A program made the position numbers and the translations under genes. From Phorcus lineatus (Eukaryota; Mollusca; Gastropoda; Trochida; Trochidae): DNA of 64,000 nt. Of the stretch, positions 1 to 8,580 are shown one piece after another (within the stretch, counting starts at the first letter, position 1; each line of letters opens with the position of its first letter). The notes beneath the pieces were generated by a model that did no database searches, was not told where the DNA came from, and worked only from the letters and a program-made list of their open reading frames with translations. The stretch lies in contig OV121086.1 in NCBI GenBank assembly GCA_921293015.1, positions 39,759,402-39,823,401 on the forward strand, read 5' to 3'.

Positions 1-120
1 TTAATGGACAGCGCTGGTATCGTTTCGCGTATCAGAGTTAAACAAAAATAAATATAAATGGGGCATTCGCGGTAACACTGTCCTCTTTAACAACATTACG
101 AATAGTGCATGGTTGCAATT
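1..120 (-). CDS. Possible next amidase exon at window edge (tentative)
   Basis: On the minus strand there are scraps resembling the conserved C-terminal amidase string 'NTAPFN.TGHPALSIN': SVTANAPF near 65-90 and IPALSI near 1-20. They lie in different frames and no splice sites are clear, so this may be chance. Confidence 0.2.
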   Translation of the reverse strand, partial: NCNHALFVMLLKRTVLPRMPHLYLFLFNSDTRNDTSAVH

Positions 121-627
121 TTTTACATAACGAAAGTTTGTGAAACATTAAGCACGCGTTAATCAAATGATGCAGGCAACAAGTTTCAAATGAGACATGC
201 AATCTGATATTAATATACAATGGACGGCAAAAGAAATGAAAATGCAAGATAGTTTAATCCACGAGGGATAATACAACTAACATATATACATAGTTAAATC
301 ATTCTCTTCAGAACCCAACTATCGTAATCTATATATTTTGAGACAATCAAGTCCAAGAAGATACATCATGCCGTAATCCGTGTAATAAATTAACCGTTTT
401 TCTCATGTTAGACAAATCGATATATTTATTAAGCATGATAGTAGGATGTCGTTTTGAAGCTATACATTTGAAATAAATGTAAAGGTCAATAATGTCTTCT
501 TTAAAATCATGAAATTGAGAAACATGATATTTTGTTCAATATAATTTGCTTTTATTCAGCACGGAACTCTTGTAAGTGAAAATGCATTTAGCCGTCAATT
601 CATATACGTTAGTTTTAGATCACTGAC

Positions 628-909
628 CTTCGAGTGGGAGTTTTGTAGTTGGAAGTTTCGAAGCTTTGTATGTCGTAGTCGGCATCACGAGTACGTCACA
701 TCGATCCAGTGCGACGTCGTAAGCTTTACGTAACGCCAGAGCTGCGTTCTGCGCCATGCTGTATAACTTTGTGTTGTGTACTCGATCCAGATATTCGCCA
801 ATAATGTAATAACATTTTAAAATGTCAGTTAGTTCATCCGGTCTCGTCTTCAGACCATGGCATGATGCATTTTCACAAGAAAGCGAGTATAAACCGTTGC
901 CCCATGTGT
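628..909 (-). CDS. Amidase exon 9
   Basis: Encodes [60 protein letters not shown] and [15 protein letters not shown]. Acceptor CGTTTTCAG|, donor CGAAG|GTCAGT, ending in phase 1, so coding must continue to the left. Confidence 0.92.
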
Positions 910-3900
910 CTGAAAACGATGATGATAAATTTTACACCTAAACCATTTCTTAACCGAATGGTCGATCATATAAATTTATTTTCATCTATTTATTAATACC
1001 CAGCCATACTTATGTTTTTCCTAATTGAGTATCCTTTAAGAATAAACAGAATTGAAACTATCTTTTATATCTGGTAAAAGGTGGTGGTTGATCCTTAAGA
1101 GAACCAGTTAATTAACCATCCAATAAATTATTGATTTCATTTGATAAACACCATTATATCCCCTTTCCTAAGATTTGACTTATAGTCATGATTTCATTTT
1201 TTAGGTCTCTTGTTATTTTTGCAATTTTTGGCGAGCAAAACAAAATGCTAAGATTAGTTATCCAAACTTTCTTGACTTGGTTTTGCATTTTGAAGCATAA
1301 AATCAATGTTATTACGTCTTGTCTTGAACAATCCATGGTAGCCGCCTTGTGCGTTTACTAGACACGAGACATCCGGACCTATTTGGAAAAAATAACTATC
1401 ATTTTATAAATAACCATTTTGAGAATAGTATTAGTTGTACTTGTAATTCCCATGAAATAAGTATTTGGAAGTTAAGAGTATCTATTTAAAGAAAATGTCC
1501 AAAATATTGAAAATCTAAGAAAAATCTATTGGCGTTATACTTTTCTATGAAATATTTATTTCCCGATTCTCATATATATGAACTCTGATGATAAATCATC
1601 GATTCTAAGATGATGCTTAAAATATTCATAATACGTTTATAAGCATTATGCTTTGGATTAAAACAAATAATTCATTCTTATTCCCAATTAAATGTATTTG
1701 AATATATTTGAATAATTATTCATTGACTTCAATATGTTGCCCGAAACTGTTGTAATAACAACAGCTGAAAACATCATTGCCGAGTATTGTATTAAATTTG
1801 ACGATTACCTTGAAGCAAAAATAATCCCAACGATTTATTTAACTTAACGCACAAAATATAAGAAATATCTGAGCACGTTTTCGTCAATCCTATGTCACAC
1901 AGAGCTAAATGTTCTGTACTCGTAACATCTCATTGTAGGGTATTGAAATAATCGGCCCATGGTTACCTAGGATAGTTTTCTCCATAAGATATATTCACGT
2001 TGTTGTATTTATTCCTCTAAATCATAAATATCAACCTGACTCAGGCTAAAACGTTTAGCTGACGCTCCACTAAGAAGAGTGGAGCGTCAGCTATACGTCT
2101 TACCCTGAGACAGGATGCATTAATATGAATTACGAATATAATGAATGATACCATATGTGTGTTCAGGTACGGACACTTCCTCCACGACCGCCCCTGCTTC
2201 CCTCAGTTTCTCAACTTCTCTCCACACCACATCCACCACATCCTGCTCGCTACACACATCAAACCCTTCTCTCAACACACCGATCCTCTTGCCAGCGATA
2301 CCATGCTCCAGCTTCAATAAGGCACATGTAGATAACGAAAACAATAACAAACTTAAGGATACCGGGTTCCAGCTTCAATAATGAACAACATGTAAATACC
2401 GAAAACAACAACAAGGAGTGTCCATCTTTTGAACTACGTATTAAAAAGAAGACTTTGGTGTGAAAACTTTCTCTCCCCACAGAGGTAGCCCAAGTCATAT
2501 CATTCTACGCTTACCTCTGTTTTAACTCGAGCACTTTCTAGGAAGAATTGGTGACCCCTTATTGCAAGCAATCTAAGTTAGTTGTGAAAACAGCAGGCAA
2601 TCACTTGACGAGAATGGTAAGAACAATAAGACTGTATTGCCATGTATTGGACAGGAATCGTATTGTGAAGATGACAAATTGGTTGAATGTAGAAGTCATC
2701 AAGTATGACATTTTTTACCTTTTTAAAAAAAATTTAACACATCATTTTTTTTTACATTTCATTATACAGATCTTGATTGAGCACTCTGTTGATTACATAG
2801 GTACAACATGCTGTTGTATATTGTTGGTATGTCCCCTCCTCGCTTTTTCATTCACATTTTTCATTCTTGATACCTTTCTATAAAATATCTTAAAATACCA
2901 TTAAGGTATCATATCTAAATATTACCTTTTTTGTATATTCTTTGCCTTTGATTGAAGGGTTTTGTCTTGGGTCCTTTCCATCATCGTAACCAGCGATTAC
3001 CTTTGAATTGGAAGTGTCACTTGTAGAGAAAATGTTAAAGGGACACGGAGTTGATGTTGATGGAGTCAAATGTGTTAAACTTTTAAAAATGGTTTTATTT
3101 TATCAATATCTAGTGCTTATCTCTTAAAATCACCATCTCATTGCTGATCACTTCAGTACCTCCAACAGAAGAGCACAGTCGGTCACGTTTCTGGTCATGG
3201 GTCCAAGATGGTCCATACTGACCTCCAGCGGCATTGCTCCTGTATATGGAACCAGTCCATGTGTCGGCTTCAATCCCACAATGCCACACCAACTCGCAGG
3301 TACCCGGATTGAACCACCCTGATCCCCGCCTATGGCCATATCAACCGCACCAGTGGCAACCTTATTGTGTACAAAATTATTTAAATATAATGTGAATTTA
3401 TTAAGTGATTGTTTCATCGCTTTGTATGAAACTTCATCGACAATTTAGTCCATTGGTAAATTTATACATAAAATAGTGCCATTTTCTCTGTAGTTCATCA
3501 GGCCATATATAATCTATTTCATAATTGGTTACAGGGTCACTAAAAGGTCACCAAAGGAGCTGCTGTTTCTTAAGATGATGAAAATGGGTATTAACGATGT
3601 GGCCCCTGTGAACCTTTTTAGGGTCACACTATCTATTAATTAGAATCCCCTTCACCTATGAAGTCTGTACACAAAGTTTCAGCTTTCCAGGAGTCTTGCT
3701 TCTTGAGCAGAAGATGAAAATAGGTATTTATAGTGTTGCCCTTATTAGGGGTTACAGGGTCACCATATCTAAAGTTTTATAAATCAGAAACTTCATTATT
3801 CAAGATGTCTGTAGGCCCTACGCAAGATTTCAGATTTTCTGAGTTCCCTGGAAAAAGGTTAGATAGTGAAAATGTACGGATGGACTGACACAAGACGATG

Positions 3901-5479
3901 TGCTATGCTAAAAGCTGGCTACTTTAAGATGGGCTGAAATGTTCAATTACTAGAAATCGTCAATTGTCTAGAAATATCATATTCATCTTCCTTGTACGAT
4001 TAACAATCAATAACTTCAAGAAGGTCTGGAAGAATGAATACAAGAGGTTGCTAAATGATGCGGCGAACGACGACACCCAAGAGGTAATGTTTAATTGGAT
4101 AAGAAATCTATGTACAATGTTTTCAAACAGAAGAAAATTATAAACATAAGGATCGTAAAAGTCAGAGAAGCTATAAAAAATTCCCTATTTGAAAAAAGAA
4201 GATGATGGTATTCGATGAGAAATGCCAAATGTTCTATTTATTTTGTTTCCCAAAAACTCGTAAATGACCTAACTATATGAATGGAGTAGCTTAATCGCTA
4301 AATTGCATGACGTCATTCAATTGTTTCCTTACGTCACATATGACGTCATATGATTGTCGCATTATTTCACCGATTAGAATCCCATTTTTATTTCACTGAG
4401 TGAAAATACGTATTTTATTTTCACCGATACATGGTATATTTCACCATTGGAAATATAATAAAAACCGATCATTACCAGTGCGCCGTTTCCTGAACTGGAG
4501 CCACCGGATGATCTGGTCATGTCATATGGGTTGGTCACGTGACCATTACAGCTCATGAAACTGTTGGCAGAATAGCAGAGCGATTCGCAGTTTGTTTTTC
4601 CAATGATTTGACCACCTAGATAAACATACAATATAGACCTCACCTCATGGATCAATATCAGTTTATCATCCAAAACTGTGTTTCGTAGGAGATATCGCTT
4701 GTGGAAGAACTCGTGTTGATATATTTGATATCAGAAGACACTTGGGAGAGAATCTCTATATACATTGGAATTTATTATAATTCATCTTGATATCTACTCT
4801 GTAAATTATTATCTAATTATCAAAGGTATGTTCCTTTGTTCATTTTCCCCCAAAACGTGAACTACAAGAAATTATGTGCGCAAATACTTGTTAAAAATCC
4901 TTTTTTAATGCTGAGTTTTAATGGAATTTAGTCACGAAACTAAGGAATTATATAGCCAAAACTTTTTTTGTTTCTTTAGAGAGCATTTGTTTTTTTATAG
5001 CCGGAATGAGTGAACCTTTGATAACAAAATTTGTAGTTTTGTAACTTAATAATTTCTATTTAAAAAATGTCGTTTATTGCTATTGCTCTTACTGGTCTTA
5101 AGAAATCTTACGACACCGAGTGCCTTACTTTATCTTAAAGAGCCACTCCGTGAGTTGTTGGAGTCAAATATGCCAAACTTAATCAATGGTGTCATTTGAT
5201 CGCGAAGTATCGACTGTTACCAAAAAGACAAATTTTAAATCTTACTGTTTTTGTACAGTGACAATAAGAAGGTAGAACGTCGCAATGTATGATCGAAAAC
5301 TGGACAGTGGCGCACGTCAAACAGTCAAACGTAATTTTTGAAACTTATCTGAAACAGCCAGGAGAGCAGTTAGCGTTTGTTAGATAATATAACTACTATC
5401 CATGTCTATTGGACGTGATATCTACACCTCTGTGCATTTATAAGGCTGTTTTTAGATTTTCATGGAAAACCACTATTTG

Positions 5480-5527
<48 letters not shown>

Positions 5528-6993
5528 CTTTTGGACATGAAAAGTTAAGATGTTTTGATTTTATACCACCACATATGATATTTAGGTTCGTATCAAAGGT
5601 AAATAATGTGTTATGAAAATCACGGAGTGGCTCTTTAACACATCTTACCGGCATGAAGAACGCGAGTGACGACAGTTGCATCAAACTCAGGTGTGCAACC
5701 CTCCAGAATCTTACTTCCGTTCATCATAGGCAATCCCCCTACGGCGATGTTGTCTTTGATGCCGATTGTTCTACCTGCCAGTTTACCTGAGGCAGCCCCT
5801 TTGATGTCGCAACGCCATGCCCTGGCATTATAACACAGAAAAACTAATTTTATTCCCGCTATATGTCATTTTGGAAGCATGTTTACCCTTGATATCTTTC
5901 AAAATTGGTAACAAGGAAAATATAATTTATGTATTAATGAGATTGTCCCTGTTAGTATAACTTTTATTTGAATATTGCTGGTTTTCTCTGTGTTAAACAT
6001 CCTCTGTAATTTACTATAGACATGTATATAACGATTTTGTTTCTTGTAAAATAAACTTAATGAAATGGTACACATATGATTTAATGTCAAAATATCAACT
6101 GAAATCCGAATACAGAAGTGAATTTGTACCTTTAACACATTAGATGCATATTTACACATATATACATTGAAAAATGAATTTTTATTTATATATATGTATA
6201 TATACCATCCTTTTATTATACAATATGATAAAGTTATTTCAATAGCATACCATCCATTACAAGGGTTTTCACATTGTTTAGGTTTGCTCCCTTTGGTACG
6301 ATGATCTTGTGTCTTCGGAAGCGGATGCTCCAATGCCGAAATTCGTTTTATTGAGGCATTAATTAACTCAAACTGGCCTACAAAATAAAAACCAAGATTT
6401 CCCTTCAAGAAACAGTAGCACAAACACAAAAGTAAAACTGATTTCCCTAAGGTTTATCATAAATATCTGAGTAATTGGTGTCCGTAAAATGGGTGACAGG
6501 AAGATCATTCATTTAAACTCTGTGCAATTTTATATTTTTCTATAGATCTAATCGGCCCATTAAAAGTGGCATTCAAAAACGGCTTTCATTACCAAAATGA
6601 AAATATTTGAGAAGCGACCTTTGACGTACTATACATATTCCTAAAAAAATAGTGGAATATGTTTGTGGTTATGTAAACTTTAAAACGAATTCGTTTGTCA
6701 CGGTGTTTCCTAAAATTCATCCCAGGTCTCGAATACTTCTGGCTTCAATGAGAGGGGTTATCAAACGACACTTATCCTATGGCTGTATTCGAGGAATTAC
6801 GGCAGTATAAGTGATATCTGAGACTGTTTACGATATACAAACTACCTTGTATGGTTTCAATGTCTTCTTCAGTACAGTTTAGTTGCAGCTCTCTCCCAAT
6901 CCTTGATAGTTCACCGATCGACGGGGTGTTAATTTCAAGGTCCAGTCCTTCACATAGATTTTCAGACATCAGAAAATGGACACCATTATTCAT
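628..6993 (-). CDS. Amidase-signature (AS) family amidase, multi-exon, 3' end not resolved
   Basis: Nine exons (6846-6993, 6251-6377, 5649-5821, 4476-4615, 3160-3360, 2926-3000, 2152-2311, 1316-1378, 628-909) join in one frame to give about 456 residues. Seen: catalytic Lys114 in GIKDNI, cis-Ser189 in [10 protein letters not shown] and nucleophile Ser213 in GGDQGGSIR; the 27-residue GGS-to-GGS spacing equals that of FAAH as I recall it. Also present are the AS hallmarks [13 protein letters not shown] and DHLGPMTR, and a C-terminal VLVMPTTT. Family knowledge: AS enzymes hydrolyse amides to acid plus ammonia. The N-terminal helical region, NPCNGW and IKGAASG.LAG resemble bacterial amidases found next to nitrile hydratase more than FAAH or GatA. 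Substrate unknown. No signal peptide or membrane segment is seen, so it is probably cytosolic. About 50 C-terminal residues are missing. The start ATG at 6993 has A at -3; the ATG at 6969 is the alternative. Confidence 0.93.
1316..1378 (-). CDS. Amidase exon 8 (short)
   Basis: Acceptor TTTTTTCCAAATAG| and donor AGAC|GTAATAAC enclose [21 protein letters not shown]. The GYHG piece matches the 'G.KGYYD' region of bacterial amidases. The phases fit exons 7 and 9 exactly. Relatives carry about a dozen more residues just before this exon, so a small exon may have been missed. Confidence 0.7.
2040..2109. repeat. 31-bp-arm palindrome (hairpin) in amidase intron
   Basis: AGCTGACGCTCCAC and its perfect complement flank an 8-nt loop (2071-2078). 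The arms extend imperfectly to 31 bp (2040-2070 and 2079-2109). No coding potential. It looks like a very small foldback element or the end hairpin of a transposon. Confidence 0.8.
2152..2311 (-). CDS. Amidase exon 7
   Basis: Encodes [19 protein letters not shown] and [19 protein letters not shown]. The donor is CATATG|GTATCA. The acceptor ATTGAAG|CTGGAG is chosen because it keeps phase 0; it lacks a good pyrimidine tract and lies inside a local duplication, so the 5' border is the least certain in the gene. Confidence 0.85.
2292..2415 (-). repeat. Tandem duplication across the amidase exon 7 acceptor
   Basis: Two adjacent copies of about 60 bp (2357-2415 and 2292-2353) share TTATTGAAGCTGGA, a GGTATC, and an upstream TTTACATG / TCTACATG and GTTGTTTTCG / ATTGTTTTCG. 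The right copy lies in the intron; the left copy contains the exon border. Confidence 0.75.
2926..3000 (-). CDS. Amidase exon 6
   Basis: Short exon of 25 codons, [16 protein letters not shown] then IKGKEYTKK, with TTCAAAG| acceptor and AAAAAG|GTAATA donor. It continues LLLE|VIAG as in bacterial amidases (IAG.D..DPRQ) and is phase 0 at both ends. Confidence 0.88.
3030..3085. mobile_element. Remnant of TTAA-MITE terminal region
   Basis: TTAAAGGGACACGGAGTTG followed by GGAGTCAAATGTGTTAAACTT matches one end of the MITE at 5135-5638. No second terminus is visible, so this is a truncated copy in an amidase intron. Confidence 0.5.
3160..3360 (-). CDS. Amidase exon 5 (nucleophilic serine)
   Basis: Encodes [20 protein letters not shown], with the Ser nucleophile in GGSIR, then [18 protein letters not shown] and [18 protein letters not shown]. 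The exon is 67 whole codons with AATAAG| acceptor and GGAG|GTACTG donor. Confidence 0.96.
3530..3910. repeat. Two-unit remnant of a pearl/HINE-like core
   Basis: Two diverged units share 'aagatgatgaaaatgggtatt', 'ttacagggtcac' and 'tttcagctttccag / tttcagattttctg'. They are followed by CGGATGGACTGACACAAGACG, like the microsatellite tails of the elements at 12.4 and 40 kb. It lies in an amidase intron. Confidence 0.45.
4308..4348. promoter_or_regulatory. Pair of TGACGTCA (CRE-type) palindromes
   Basis: Perfect TGACGTCA at 4308-4315 and 4341-4348 with a TTACGTCAC half site between. It is in an amidase intron beside a fragment of the CRE-bearing MITE family. Binding is not shown. Confidence 0.4.
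4476..4615 (-). CDS. Amidase exon 4 (cis-serine loop)
   Basis: Encodes [16 protein letters not shown] and [26 protein letters not shown] holds the cis-Ser that relays protons between Lys and the nucleophile. Acceptor TCTAG|, donor CACTG|GTAATG; it ends in phase 0. Confidence 0.95.
4661..4762. mobile_element. Truncated copy of CRE-bearing MITE plus foldback
   Basis: TTTATCATCCAAAACTGTG, then GGAGATATCGCTTGTGGAAG (one MITE end), joined to GATATCAGAAGACACTTGGG (one foldback arm). The same two modules occur at 14.7 and 20.2 kb. Confidence 0.7.
5135..5638. mobile_element. TTAA-flanked MITE, copy 1 (piggyBac-like ends)
   Basis: TTAA|AGAGCCACTCCGTGA at the left and TCACGGAGTGGCTCT|TTAA at the right form terminal inverted repeats with TTAA target duplications. 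No transposase. It is in the intron after amidase exon 3, its right end 9 nt beyond the exon. Homologous copies lie at 17181 and 21019. Confidence 0.85.
5478..5521. repeat. (TA)n microsatellite inside MITE copy 1
   Basis: About 22 TA units. The sister MITE copies have only a short TATATATG here, so the array expanded after insertion. Confidence 0.9.
5649..5821 (-). CDS. Amidase exon 3 (catalytic lysine)
   Basis: Encodes [20 protein letters not shown], then [20 protein letters not shown] and [13 protein letters not shown]. The Lys of IKDN is the general base of AS enzymes. The donor is GCCG|GTAAGATG, followed immediately by a TTAA-flanked MITE. Confidence 0.95.
6251..6377 (-). CDS. Amidase exon 2
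   Basis: Acceptor TGTAG| and donor GGATG|GTATG. Encodes [20 protein letters not shown] and ends in ENPCNGW, matching the 'ENP.NAW' region before the AS core in bacterial amidases. Confidence 0.88.
6846..6993 (-). CDS. Amidase exon 1 (start codon exon)
   Basis: Encodes the N-terminal segment with [16 protein letters not shown] and EEDIETIQ, like the helical start of bacterial amidases. The donor is CAAG|GTAGT at 6845 and it ends in phase 1, matching the next exon. The frame is open upstream to 7023 but without another ATG, so an upstream coding exon is possible. Confidence 0.75.
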
Positions 6994-7266
6994 GATAAAT
7001 TTATTAAAATTACATCTAGGCAAGTCGAGTGTGTTTATTCATGTTTGTAGGTCATAGATCCACATACATGTGCATTTCGATACATATCTAATTTTCAGTA
7101 TTTACAATAATCATTTTTCAAGCAATATTTGCCATCTGTTTAGGCAATGAAACACATATATACATTAAGCATAAGTGCTTCATTCTCCGTCATCATGAGG
7201 CACTTAAACTTAACATATTTGGAGAATCATAAAAAGTTGGAAAATACTGTTTTCTTAAGTCATTAG

Positions 7267-7554
7267 AGTATTCACATACAAGTAAACTTTTCTACATCTT
7301 ATTTACACAATGAACAAATTCTTAAACATTACTCAATATTGGACCATCTTCCTTCATTTGCTTTTAAACGTATTGAACCAGATCTTAATCTTATAAATAT
7401 ACAAAATACGGAATGTTTTTACACTAATGGCAGTCAAGTATTTTCTGGTGATAGAAGGCTTTCATACTTTTATATAATCTGTATCTTGTGTTTTTTTGCA
7501 CTATACTATTGGTACAAGATATCGAAGTCACGTAATAAATCTTCGGAGAAATAA
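7267..7554 (+). CDS. Unrecognised ORF with C-terminal hydrophobic segment
   Basis: Open from a TAG at 7264-7266 to TAA after 7551, with no ATG, so at best a terminal exon or a relic. The last third reads YFYIICILCFFALYYWYK, a plausible membrane span, then a basic tail KISKSRNKSSEK. The upstream part holds LPSFAFKRIEPDLNLINI. I recognise no family. It could be chance in AT-rich DNA or the end of a gene or element whose other parts are not visible. Confidence 0.25.
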   Translation, partial: SIHIQVNFSTSYLHNEQILKHYSILDHLPSFAFKRIEPDLNLINIQNTECFYTNGSQVFSGDRRLSYFYIICILCFFALYYWYKISKSRNKSSEK

Positions 7555-7782
7555 AAACTTATTGCCAACTGATTGGCTGATCCACACAAAACCATGGTAA
7601 CTAAATAACAACGTTCGCATTGATGAGACATAATTTGAGTATCCATAGTTGGCTAAATTAACCAACATTTCATATGCAGTTTAAGTTATTCTATTATTCG
7701 GTATTTCAATTAACTTCAACCAACATCTGATATCCCGACATAGATCGTTAAATATGATATAATATCGGCCACATTCGCTGTT

Positions 7783-7840
7783 CGCCGCTAATGGCTGAAA
7801 TATTGCCCAAGCGACGTTAAACAATAACTCACTCACTCAC
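7783..7840 (-). repeat. Gastropod-type SINE/MITE end (GTGAGTGAG ... GTTTAACGTCGC)
   Basis: Reading the minus strand: GAGTGAGTGAGTTATTG, GTTTAACGTCGCTTGG, then GCAATATTTCAGCCATTAG. Nearly the same string recurs at 54704-54766 and, weaker, at 59775-59840 and 28038-28090. Confidence 0.8.
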
Positions 7841-7989
7841 ATTCGCCGTAGATTATAACGTTTAGCGTTTCCAACATTAAGGAATATTTAACATGCCTTG
7901 ATGTATGTACATTTCAAATCTTATCAGATCTGTTAAGTCCCCACACCTCAGATCAGTAAAGTAAAATCGGCTGCACCTGAGTATCAAAT

Positions 7990-8560
7990 ATTTTAAAATA
8001 TACGGAAGGATCAAAAGTATTCAACTTATTCAAGTTGTAGAGAATTCAACCAATGCACTTTTACCCCGTCGTGCTAGTTCAGCTACACATTTAGAAATAT
8101 AGGAAAAAATAACTTCAAGATATCTAAATGTATTTACAGTTGTGATCAATTCCCTTTAAAGAACCATTTTTCATATTTCCCCAAACGCCCGCCCCTACTA
8201 AACATCACAACGTTAGTTTTATCTAAGCTGACATATTGTCATGAAGTGTCAGAATATTTTTTTTACAATATTCAGTTGTCTCTGTAATCCGGAAATATCA
8301 TCCGATACTAAATTAACATCATCCGTAAACATCAGTTATATATATATTTCAAGCATATCAGAAAATAATTGAACACCATATTGTCAATTTGAAATGATAT
8401 CATTTGGCAATCCATTGATAAAAAGGAAAATAGGATGGGACTTAATATGCATCCCTGCTTCAAACCAACAGGACAGTCAAAGTAATTTGTACATCGGTGT
8501 TGATCCATTTTCCATAGAAATATTATTTTAGACTATATTGTTAGACCATTTGAAGGGAAG
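7990..8560 (-). pseudogene. Decayed LINE (non-LTR retrotransposon) reverse transcriptase fragment
   Basis: On the minus strand, spread over more than one frame: a CPVGLKQGCILSPILFS motif (about 8425-8490), then FTDDVNLVSDDISGLQRQLN (about 8270-8335, the catalytic Y/FADD box reading FTDD), then a GGRLGKYEKWFFKG block (about 8150-8200). The order fits RT domains 4 to 7. Several frameshifts and stops; no 5' ORF or 3' tail found. Clade not assigned. Confidence 0.75.
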
Positions 8561-8580
8561 GCAATTTATTATGCCAATGT

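Noticed and set aside
1741-1905. Candidate extra amidase exon (CTCAG|...TTCAAG|GTAATCG) filling the gap before exon 8
   Set aside because: Phases would fit, but the translation ([19 protein letters not shown]) has no resemblance to the amidase family there.
2145-2381. Plus-strand open frame with Ser/Thr/Pro-rich protein
   Set aside because: It is the antisense of amidase exon 7, whose minus frame matches a known family and has splice borders.
5460-5684. Open frame with a long Tyr-Ile run
   Set aside because: It is the translated (TA)n microsatellite inside a MITE.
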